The notes beneath the pieces were generated by a model. It was not told the DNA's origin, did no database searches, and worked only from the letters and a program-made list of their open reading frames with translations. The position numbers and the translations under genes were made by a program. From positions 60,982,984 through 61,046,983 of the forward strand of contig NC_088300.1 of NCBI RefSeq assembly GCF_032854445.1: a stretch of DNA of 64,000 nt, written 5' to 3'. Source of the DNA: Liolophura sinensis. Lineage: Eukaryota > Mollusca > Polyplacophora > Chitonida > Chitonidae. Positions 1-12,400 of the stretch are shown here, in pieces. Within the stretch, counting starts at the first letter, position 1. Each line of letters starts with the position of its first letter.

Positions 1-67
1 CAGGCTCCATAACTCCTAATTCAGCTGTTGATGTAAGTTATTGGTGAGCTGTATTTTCACAAGTATT

Positions 68-270
68 ACTACAGTACTTCAACATTTTCACATGTTTGCA
101 AGGTGTTTATTCAAGCATATTCTGTGTTGAATGAATACTTTAATTATACTTTTTGTGAAGCTCAGAAACTGGCCAATCCAACCAATGTAGTTTTGTCTCC
201 AAAACAAAAATGTGCATGAATTGCACTGAACGTTGGTCTTTCACATTCGAAAAGGTTGAGGAATTAGCCT
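68..270 (+). mobile_element. MITE-like element, family 1
   Basis: This is one of at least seven copies in the window of a roughly 200-bp element with inverted ends close to TAATTCTTCAACCTTTTCA. The body carries GTTTGCAAGGTGTTTATTCA near the left end and GGCCAATCCAACCAATGTAG in the middle. This copy lies in the first visible intron of the coiled-coil gene. Confidence 0.75.
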
Positions 271-483
271 ACATAATAATTCCTTTATTTCTGTGATTAA
301 CAAAGCTGAAAACTACCTAAAATTACTGTGATAACATGATGTGGTAAATATAATAAGGGTAAGTTAAATATAACAAGGAGTCTCGATCACTTCAAATGTT
401 AATTGTTTAGGTTTATTTAGACAATTTCTATTATTGTTTATGCTTTTTTTTTCTTTCAACATATACTCTTTTTTTTCCCTCAG

Positions 484-3400
484 GACATGGTGAAAGACAA
501 AGGAAATCGTCTGTTAGTTGATTCCTCGTACATGAGAAAAGGTGGCAATACCATAACTGATTTAAGGTAAAACAACAAAACAGAATGAAAAGTGGTGTAT
601 AAGGAAGGGTAGATCGAAATGTTAATAGACAAATAGGCACATTGTAAAATCATTTGACCTGATCATAGACCAAGCGATATAAAGCATTGTTCCTAAAGAC
701 CCTTAGCTGAGGTCACTGCTTCCAAATCTAACTCAGTCATCCATGCTCAGCTTTGCATTGAGATGTTAGTATATGTAATAGAAAATACAAAGATAAAAAA
801 AAAAGAGTTTTCTTCATCTGCAAATCTGTTGATGGCTAAATACATTTTACACGGATTTCAGTTTTAGTTAGGCAGTCTCATGGAAAGAACTTATTCTGGG
901 AGTTGTTTAATTGCCAGCTGGATATAAAGTTATATAAATGACATTGTTATCTTTGTTTCAGCATGGTTGGAGTAAATGATAGCATTGTTTCAGTTCTGGC
1001 ACTGAAGGATAAATTACAGATGTACAGAGAAATTGACAAGTGAGTTAAAAATTAATCACATCTTATATATTTACACTTTGCAAAGATGTCATGTGGTTTA
1101 GAAGGTGCCAAAAGGAGTAGTACCCAAATTTGCTGAGTAGAAAATATATTGGTATTATTTTTTTTGGTGATTTATCGCCCTCTACCCATAAGTCTGACTT
1201 CCATTGTAAAGGTGAAAAATTCTTGAGAATATCAAATATTAAAAAAAGGTGAATGTTTCCGTCTCTAGGATTTTGTGCTCTTGCCAAAGAAAATATCAGA
1301 AACAGTGTAAAATGACTTTAAAATAAAGATAAATTCCCTTGCCCCAAGCCTGGATATCCTGAGTACGATAACCGTGGATACAGAGATAGAGGCCGAGCGT
1401 AACAAATCCATGAATGACGCCAGCGTGTTACTGATCCGGGGATTGAGAGTCAACAACGATATCACCAAGGACACAGAGGACAAAGCAGTAGGGATGTTTC
1501 AAGCTAATGAGCGCAACCTTGAAAAGAGGTTAGCAGAGGAATACAGACTGGACTCAAATATTATCTTCAAGGATATCAGCATAAAAAACAAGGTTAGTTT
1601 TTTTAAATATTATGGCTGTGATCTATGGCTGAGTTTTAATTAAGACGTGATCCCTTTCACTAAATCACAATATAAAACTCTGTGAAAGTGATGTTTTCAG
1701 GTTGTTTAGTCCTGTTTTGGGGTAAAAAAAAATCATGTACAATAACCTTTGATTCTGTTGAGAAATTTTTAGAATAAAATGTCCAATAATTTTAATAGGC
1801 TGAACGTAGTGACCATTTGATTGATGGTAAAAAAAAATGGATGATGAGCAAAAAAAAAAAGGATTTTGCTAAATATCTGTATGTAGTCATAGATTTTGTA
1901 TCAGTCAGTGTTATATACATAGTTGTGTTGTTTCTACAGCAGTGTGTGATATCTTATGTGATGTACATCATTCTTTGATAGAATAAGTTGTCTGAGTTGA
2001 TCAAGCATCAGAGTGAAGAGAAGCGGAGAGTGGTGGAGGAGACAGCTGCCATGGAGGAGAAGGTGAGAGGCATTAAAGTCAGAAATGGTTAGAAATATAA
2101 TTATCCGATCAACCATGGTTATATTAACTTTGATTTTGAAGGAGGACCCTTTACTGACCAAGTACAATTATGGGATTTCTCAGAAGAGTATTCTTTAACT
2201 GGTGAGGTGAAGTAGTCTTTAGAGCCCGTTAGGAAGGTACCTGGTGAAGATTTGTTGTTTTTTAATCCATGAACCTGATCGTCATCACATACCTGAAATG
2301 TTTTTGTAGTGCAGATTGAAACAAAGAAATAAATACATAAACTGATTGGCAGGATCGCCGTGAGCTGATGGATATGATGGACCAGCAGCATGAGTCAGAA
2401 CAAAACGAGGTCACCTATAAGCTGAAATTGGAGCAGGACGAGTTAACAGAGAAACTGAGAAAGGTAAAAAACATGAAGCTAGCTGACAATTTCTTTGTGA
2501 GCTTTTAGTGTTTTTAGATGTGCACAAGGTGTACCAAGAAAACCTCCTACATATATTTTGCTATTAAGATTCAAATTCTCAACTCTGTAACTCTTTGGCT
2601 TCTTTATTATTTTTGTACAATATTAATAACATTAAGAGATCAGCATTCAGGATTTTCCTAAGTGTTTTTAAGTGTTTCACATAAAATAATCCGCTTTTAA
2701 CATTATATTGTGATTATTTGACACAGGATAAGTGATTGTCTTTTCAGTGATTCAAGGAAAAGAATGTATATGTAGTATCTGTGTAATATATGAAGTATAT
2801 AAAAATATGGTTTTATAATTATGTACATTATTACACAGTGCATGTGCAATTACATCTACCTTCCAACATATGATGTTGATATACCCATAATCGTTCGTGA
2901 CCATATGTGGCATTAACGCATCTTTTTCATTGGTTTATCCAGGAATATGCTGTTAGGAAGAGAATGGGTTTGAAAGAATTACAGCAGCAGCTTATCAACG
3001 AAACGGTCAGCCAGGGTAAGCTGAACGAGCAGCAAGCTGATTGGTTGATAAAGGAGCACCAGAAGGTGCAGGCGGCCATAGACAAGATGTATGACGATGA
3101 GATTTCCAGACAGAGAATGAGTCTGGAGGAGAAACTAGCAAGGAGGAGGGCACTTGCTCATGCCAGTGTGAGTTTTACCTGCTCTCAAATAATTAGGTTG
3201 CGTTAAAATGGGTGTTACTCTGCAAACATACACAGATCATTAAGTTTAAACATGTAGTTAACATATTTTAGGTAATAACTGTATTTATAATAGTGTTTGT
3301 GTAGGTTTTTTTCCTTCAATTTCAGGAATGCACAGGTAGTTATTTGAACTTGAATTTGCTTAGACTTTCATCAAACATTACTACTTAGACATTCACCATA

Positions 3401-6400
3401 TTATTTAGATTTAAATGTTAATGATTCTAATTTACTCCTTCATGGTTATGATTTGTTAAGATTTTCATCATGATTGTTGATTACTTTATACATCTTCTCA
3501 GTAGACGGCGTGCAAACGTTTCTTCCATGAACTGACTGAATCCTGAATCTCCGTAAGAGTAATTTCTTTTCCAGCAGTCCTCGATGCATGCTTTTTAGTC
3601 ATCCTCAGTGAATTTTTCCCTGTACGACCCTTATGACACTTGACAGGTGATGCAATGTAGGTCCTCGAAACGTGCATTTTTGAGGCTATGTTTTCATTTT
3701 AATCCTGTGTACAGTCTACTTAAGCTATGACCTTGAAAATTGGTCAGTGTATTAACAAAATCATGCCATTTGAATGTCTAAAGTTTGAAAGGGTTTGAAC
3801 AAAGGATATTGGAGCAAAGCAGCATCAAAGTACGGCCCATTTTTTTATGGCCACCCGATATATATAGTGATTACTGTTTAGACTCTGTTTAGACATTGTT
3901 ATTTAGACTTTGATTGTGATAATTGCTTGGACTTTCATTTTAACCATTGTTTACACTTTCATGCTGATTGTTAAGATTTTAATCATGATATTTGTTTAGA
4001 CTTTCATGCAGAAGTGATAGTTGTTTATGGACTCATTGTCACTTTGAGTTAGACCTTTCATAGGGTTAATGCTCAGACTTTCATTACCGTCATTGTTAAC
4101 ACAGGTTAATGCTCAGACTTTCATTGCCATCATTGTTAACATTGAGGTTAATGCTCAGACCATCGTTGTTAACATTGAGGTTAATGCTCAGACTTTCATA
4201 GCCATCATTGTTAACATTGAGGTTAATGCTCAGACTTTCATTGCCATCATTGTTAACTTTTGACCAGGATATGCAGGAGGATGATGAGAGTGATATCCTG
4301 AACACCATGGCCGGTCACCAGTTACAGACCATCAAGGACATAAAAAAGTATGTCTCTTGTGCTGTTTTCATGTGTTGATACTATGGTGTGTTTTCATAAA
4401 ATGTTGGAGTCCTTCCTGGCTTGGCCTGAATTGTTCATTTGGTGTGTTCACCCACACCAATTGGCAGAATAAATCCTCCTCAGTTTTGGGGCTGGGTATA
4501 AAAATAAAACTGAAAGTCAAATAATTTGTGAGAAATGCGGACGGTACTAGTAGTTGATTCTGTTAAAGACAATATTGATGTGATCGGAAATCCTTGAAAA
4601 GCAGGAAAATCTCTGAAGACATCATAATCTGACAAAAGATGGATTTTCAGTTTTATTTGTATTCTATTTTTGGACTTGTTAGAATAGACTCGTCCATAAA
4701 ACAATAATTTTATTAAACTGGTGTTGTCAAATGCATCATCATTACTTCTACTGTTGTCAGTGAAAAAATCAACTGATTTTGTTGTAGTCAATGTGTATTT
4801 TTAATATTTTCAGAAATAGTATCTGTGTGTTAATTAGTTTAACTTTGATGTTTGACAGGAAGAGAGCCATGTCTGCAGCATCAGCCGAGCAGTACATTGA
4901 GAAGCTGAAGTCTGACATGTTACAGCTGAAGAATCAGATGGACAGGGAGCGGACAAAGCAGGAGCAGGAACTGCATCAGAGGCTGAGTGCCCTCAAGGCC
5001 AAGAAACTAGCTGAACTGGTAGACCTTTATTGTTACAGTTGTAGTTAATATGTGAAATACAGTATTTGATGGTGTACATAACAAACAAATTTATTCTTAC
5101 TGGGTTGCCTTGAAAGATGATTTAAGCCATCTAGTTTACCTACATGTAGGAACATTATTTTAAGAGAAACACAAAATACGATCAAATTATAATACCACAT
5201 CATATTCAGATCTGTAAATATTTATTTATTTATTTGATTGGTGTTTTACGCAGTACTCAAGAATATTTCAGTTATATGATGGCGGCCAGCATTATGGTGG
5301 GTGGAAACCGGGCAGAGCCCGGGGGAAACCCATGACCATCCGCAGGTTGCTGGCAGACCTTCCCACATACGACCGGAGAGAAAGCCAGCTTGAGCTGGAC
5401 TTGAACTCACAGCGACTGCATTGGTGAGAGACTGCTGGGTCATTATGCCGCGCTAGCAATCTAACCGTGCCACAAAGATCCCTAGATCTGTAAATATGAC
5501 AGGTTTTCTATGATGCTGAAAGTGTCATATGTATTTCATTGTACTGTGTTACTGGTTGGTAACTTGTGTGTAAATAAATAACCTAAAATTTCATGCATTA
5601 CTAAGTTGCTCATTTTTCCGGATTCTGAGAGTTCTATTAAGTTTAGAAAGGTGATTTGAGAGGTGTTTGGAAGGTGGGATGATATTCCACTAGGAAAATG
5701 TAAGTTTAAGCACCAGAATTAATCTCATGACATTTATTTGCCTCTAAAAATGCTCTTTTGTGGTGGAATTTTTAGGTGATTTAGGGCATTGTATGTGGAA
5801 TATGACATTTACATGTAGGTCAAAGGCAAATGTCATTCCTACAACACCAAAATGACACTATTGTACTGTGGTAAATGACACACCTTTTCTAGTTTCTCAG
5901 TCATTTCATTTGTATTTATAGGCTAAAAAACAGGAAGAAGAACTGAATAATTTCAACAAGAAGAATCAAGAACAGCAAACAGATGGTCCTGTGGGTAAGT
6001 CCATTTGAAAACCTTACCATTTCAGGCACAATTGATTCATTAACCTAACTGATAAAAGAATAGACTAATACATGGTTACCATTGAAAAGGATTTCTTGCC
6101 CTATATCTTTGTTTGTGCCTCAAATTTACTATTGGAAAGTTATAAACTTAATCAAGTATCATAAGATGGACTATTTCTACATATATCTTTGATTTTTTTG
6201 ATATTTGAATATAAAAATGTTTTTGTGGGAATTAATGCGGAAATCAAGCTAAAATGGTCCAGAGGAATGAGAATGTTACATCAGAAAAGGTATGCTGTGA
6301 CAGTGTTTACTGGTATGTTTTTGTATATTGTGCAATTCTGTTCTTCACTGAAGATCCGCTGTCATACATCGGAGCACGGCAGCAGAAGATGTCAGAGATC

Positions 6401-9400
6401 CGCAGTGAGAAAGATGAAATAGAGAGTGAGATGGACATGGAACATGCGGCTGAACTCCAGAGTCTAAGGAAATCACTGGGTCAGCAGACAGAGAGGCAGA
6501 TGCAAACTATGGAGGACCAGACACTAGAGAAACTCAAGGCAGAAACAGGTAAAAAGATCAGCGCAAAGGAATTACTGTATTTGCTCCAAAATATGGCACG
6601 AAAAGCACATTTTTAAAACCAATCACAGTGTGATGAGTCTTTAGACTTTCCAGTAGGGTATGATCTTTTTTTTCCAAGCAGTTCTCATGATACCATGGAA
6701 AATAATGAACCTGTCAAACATGACAGCTCCTTATAAATAAACCCAAGTTGAGATGGAAGCAGGGTGTGGCTCAGTGGTTAACCACTGACCATTGACATAT
6801 GGGGTGAGGGTTTTATCCTAACCTGGGACAGGGGATTTCTAGATTTCCTCGCTCTCGTTGTTCCATGTAGCATTTGACATCACTGCTGGGGCTGGTCTTT
6901 CGTTCCATTGAACTTGTCTTCTGCCAATGAGTCATGTAAAGACTGCACCTCACAATTAAGTGAGAAGTTCATCCGTCATTTATCAATGGCAGCCTGTTTA
7001 TCCCGGCTACTCCGATTTCCTCCACGTGTAAAACTAACTCCCACCGCATACACAAGAATATGTAGGTGAAGTTATGTGTGGTTTACTGTTAGTGACAATA
7101 ACTTGACGGCATTTTTCACCTAAGTACTGTTGTTAGGTGATCAGTTAGTGAAAAACTCAATGATTTGTACATTTTGTAAATCCAGACCTAACAGATGACC
7201 AGGTGAGGAAAATCCTGAAACAACATGAACAAGACACAGAGAGAATGAAGAATAGTCAGCAAGCAGAGAGAGAGGCTCAGAGACAAAAACTCAGGGTGAG
7301 TGAATGAGTGGAAAAAGTAAATTATTGTCATTTATTTTCTCTTCAGAATTCACATCTACTTCATTTAACTATTTATGTATTTAATTGGTGTTGAACATGA
7401 TGCTCAAGAATTTTTCACTTAAATGACGATGGTCAGGACCCATAGACACCAAACGTCTTAAGGCTTCAGTCAAAATTTCAACCACATTTACAGCTAAAAT
7501 ATTTTGCTCTAGGAAGTTTAAAATTTATACACTGACTCTTTATCAAATACAAGAGTTGTGTCTCGTTCTGAGTTTGGCCTTTATACCACTTGCAATTGAT
7601 GACTTAAGTCATAGATTGGATGATAAATATGAGACCAGGTTTATAGGGGGAGGAAACCATTGACCCATCGGGCACAGAACAAACCTCCAGACTAAAAGCT
7701 GCAGCCAAGACAGATTATTCAAAGGTTGTTACTGATCAAAAGTTGTTACTGATGGTTTTACGTTTAAGCATTGTTGCAAAGACAAGAGAATATCTCAGTT
7801 TTAGAAATTTCAATTTAGAATAAGGCAAATTGAGAATAAACATAATCCTGGATGACATCATTTTTGCAAAAATTAATACAGCAGTTGGAAAATAATGAAC
7901 CTGTCAAACGTGACAGCTCCATATAAATAGACCCAAGTTGAGATGGAAGCAGGGTGTGGCTCAATGGTTAACCACTGACCATTGACACATGGGGTGAGGG
8001 TTTTATCCTTACCTGGGACAGGGGATTTTTAGATTGACCATTGACCCATCGGGCACAGAATAAACCTCCAGATTTAAAATTGCAAAGACGAGAATATCTC
8101 ACTTTTAGTAATTTAAATTTAGAATAAGGCAAATTGACTAAGCTAGCACAGTCAAAACTAAAACCACATGAGGCATTCAGCTTTCTGAAATAAATTCCCT
8201 TGTATTCGCTGACTTGGAAATGGATTGAAGAAATGGATCTGGTTAATTGGTACCTTATCCTTCTTGCAGTGACATATATCATGGTTGTGTTTTGTTTTGT
8301 TTTTTCAGGAAAAATTGATTAAGAATAAACAGGAAGCCTCACAGAGAAGAGAAGAGGAGCGGTTAGAACAAGAACAGCTCAGAGAACATGAAACAAATGT
8401 GGTTCAGTTAGTACTAAGCATTTATTTATCTTACATTCTCTTTTCTCTTTCTATAATTTGATATGGAAAGTACATCATGCAACAACACAACCGTTACAAA
8501 TCCCACCAATTTTAAGTCGGAAATGCTGAAGATCATGTGGAATTTGTGGAACAAAATTACAGGTAAATTGTATGGAATTTTTCACCATTTAATTCCCCTG
8601 CTGTGCAAATTTTAGCAGACAACAGTGATTAGTTAGTGAAAAATTATTAAAAAAAAAAAATTATGTAATTTACTATTAATCAAATAAAATTTCACGACTT
8701 TTGCTGACTTAGTACAGCAGGGTGATCGGTGAAACATTCAATGAAATTATAGATTATTTACTGTAATTTGACGATTTTTATATCTGCATGTAATTTTATG
8801 GCTTGTGAAACTCGCATATATTTTCATCGGAGTCTATCACCTTAAATGATAATCCTCTTTTTGAACCATTATATATAGTGTTAACTCTGACTAGGCATTA
8901 TATGAATTGTATTATTAATGTTTCTAAACTATGAAGTGTTTACACCGCACAGAAAACTCATCAACAATCAGCTGTCAATGAGTGAAGCTGAACGAGACAA
9001 AATTCTGAAAGAACATGAAAAACAGATGGTTCAGTTGGAGAACAGGTGAGTTTATACATGTATTTTTCTATTATATACCTATACAATGTTTATTTATTTC
9101 CTGTTAATTAATGCTTGAGTGCTTTTTCACTAGTTTTTACTTTGCGTATTCTTCAAATATTTATCTAGTTATGTATCAGTTGGCAGTCGTAAGTTGTGTA
9201 CATTACCAGATTTTGATGGGAAGATTATTGTTATCTTTTCATTTTCAGTCTTACGCTGAATAAATTACGACAGAAAAAAAATGTTGGAAGAGAAATTGCA
9301 GAAAAAAGGTCACAGCAAATGGAAAAGCTTCAAATGAAACAGAATAGAGAATATAAGGTATGTAAAATCCAATTTTTATTTTGACCAGATGGATTTTGTG

Positions 9401-12400
9401 AGATTTTTGTCACCAAATGATGTACATACATGTAAGTTACATGTAAGAAACTGTTATCACATAATTTGTGCATAAATATTATTCCTGGCTTATGTAAAAA
9501 CCTAGAAACTAAACTAAAGACAAAACTGCTGTCTTTTAATTTTATAACAATATTATAAATCAAATCCGTTTTAATTTGAACAGAAATTGAGACAAACACT
9601 GGAGAACAATGGAGAAGAATCTGATGAAGAAGGCGTGAAAGTTCAGCTGGCCATGATGAAAACGTCACACTGAGCAGAAACTGGCTGTGATACAGGGCCA
9701 GAGGATGGACATTGATACAGAATTAGAGGGGGTAAGGCATGGGTGGGTAAGGTGTGGGTGGGAGTGTGGGTAAGGTGTGGTTGGGGATGTGGGTAAGGTG
9801 TGGGTGGGAATGTGGGTAAGGCATGGGTGGGAATGTGGGTATGTAGATAATGTTTAGGCTGGAATGTAGGTAGGGTTTGGGTGGGAATGTGGGTAAGTTG
9901 TGCAGATGTGGATTCGGCATATGGTTTACATGGGCGAGAGAGGGTATGTGTGACTGGGTTTGATACAGAGGCAAAGTATAGCCTTGATACAGTGTTAATT
10001 GTTGGTGTGGAGTGAAGTTTAGGAGTAAACAATATACATGTACGTGAATGCTTTTTTGTTGTTGTTTATTTTGTTTAGATTCGTATAGAAATGATGAAGG
10101 AAAGAGCTGTAGCTTTGAAAGAGCAAGAGGAGCAACTTGGTGCCATGTTAGCCACTTTGCAGATGGAGAAGGCCAGAGAGGTGGGTTATGTTGCTGCTCA
10201 GAATATGGAAATGTTTATTTTGCTTTTTGGCTAGCGATGAAGACCAAATGATGAAGAATATCACAAAAATGTTTCACTTCTGAATTACATTCATGTACTT
10301 TGTGCTCAGTATTGAGAGGATATATTATATTTATATATTTTATATTTGATTGGTGTTTTATGCCTTACTCAAGAATATTTCGCTTATACGACGGAAACCG
10401 GGCAGAGGCCGGGGGAAACTCAGGACCATCTGCAGGTTGCTGGGAGCTGGGATATATTATAAGAACTGGTCAGACTGGTGTTAGTAAAATGTGGAATGCC
10501 CTCTCTGGGGACTTCAGCAAGATAGCTGAGTGAGGTGCCGCTGTGTGATATTTCCAAAATAAAGTTGAAATGAGAAAAAAGGGCAGGTTCAGAGATGTAG
10601 ATGTGCAGTGAGGTTCTCCGTCTGAATTCATCTTCCCTCTAGCTGGGTCACTGTGTTACATCAAAAGTTTGTTAGGTGGATTAATATAATGTTGCACAAA
10701 ATCAGGGTTTTTTTTAACAGAAAGAATAGCTGTCAGTTTGAGATGTAGTTGAAAATCGAATTCCGCACATTGCACATGCACAAATGTAGTTATAAAGTTT
10801 GTTATGCAGCTCATGCTTGCTTCCTCTCCAGTCATGCATGGAAAGGTCTGTCAAGAAATGAATAAATTAATATGTATGTATGTCTCAAGCAATGTATTGA
10901 CTGTTTATTGCACTGTTGTGTCCACAGTTGGCAAAGATAGAGCAGCAACAAAAGGCCATCAACAACCTGAAGCTGAACCTGATGGATGATCTGACTGATA
11001 GGGGTGTACTCTCTAACCCAGAGTGCCAGAGGGTCATTGACGTTCATAAACAGGCAGGACAGTTTTCTCTACATCCACAAATTCATATGTTACACTTCAA
11101 AATGAATTCCCAAGTTGCTAGTACTCACTACTTGTTTTCTTTATTAAAGTGAGCAACAGTTTGTAGGTTTCTGAAGGTTTTTTCTGTGTATTTTTTTAGT
11201 TTCCATCAAATACATATAACATGTCCTTGTTATCTGACTTACATGTACTTTTGCACATGCAATTCTTTATTAAATTATGAACCGTTCATGTTTTGTTAAT
11301 GACTGATCAGTATTTTTTTGTTTCTCAGGAGCAAGAAAATTTGCAGAAAAAGCTTGATTCCCAGAGAATCAAACAAGAGAAGGTAAGAAAGTTTGTAAAG
11401 TTTTCACTTTTGTGAATATGTTTTTTTTTAATGATAAACCTCTTTATTTAGTTTATTAAATATTCAATAGACACTCGCTCTTTTCAGATCTATACATAAT
11501 GAGTTGCTTCATGTTATGCATGTGTTATGTTTAGGTGTTACGCCAGCGTCTTCAACAGCGCCTGCAGGAAAGAGAGCAATTGATTGGTCAGCTGCAAGAA
11601 AAGGAAATAGAATCTGCATCACGCACACTACGCAACAAAACCTCAATAAAAGTGAAGAAGATGCTGATGATGACAAAACACATGGTAGCTTCAGAGAAAT
11701 TCAGGTATATGACACTTGAGAATAGTTCTTTAATAAACTCTAAAGCACTGTAACCAGTTATGGCATGTTAAGTCTATTTACATGTACTGTAGTTCTTTTT
11801 GCATGTTTACAAGGTGTTTATCCAAGCATATTCCAAAAGCATTATTCTGTGTTGACTGATAAAATTATACAATTGGTGAAGCCCTGAAACTGGACAATCC
11901 CACCAGTGTAATTTCGTTTCCAAAATCAAATTAAAAAAGTGCATTAATTGCGCTGAAAGTTGCACTTTTATATGCAAAAAGGTTGAGGAATTAGGGTATC
12001 ATATAATGAAAGGGCATAATTTTGGAGGAACAAATCACTTTTAAGGTCTTTTCATGGCAATGAAGGTAAAACTTATTAAGGTATAACGATCATATTGCTT
12101 TAATAGGTCAGTCAGAGTGGTGTACTTTTTTGTCACTGTTTCTGTATAGTTTGTAATGCTAGCTCACTAGCACTGTACAGTGTAACTGCAGAGAATAATG
12201 TATTTTTACTCAACTTGGAATCAACTTGAGTAAGCGGAAAATGTTTTGTGGGCGTTCACAGCCATAACAAAAGTAAGTTCTTTTACGTGGAATGGTGCCT
12301 GTTTTATACGATCAGCTTACCCAAAAGTCTCTCATATCAAAGTATGCTGGTGAAGATTGTTAACGGGTCGTGTTTAACAGGAACCAGATGGAGCGTGAGC

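Noticed and set aside
4069-4308. Repetitive open frames on both strands
   Set aside because: They only translate the 42-bp minisatellite units.
9643-10032. Minus-strand proline/histidine-rich open frame
   Set aside because: It is the antisense translation of the GT-rich minisatellite.
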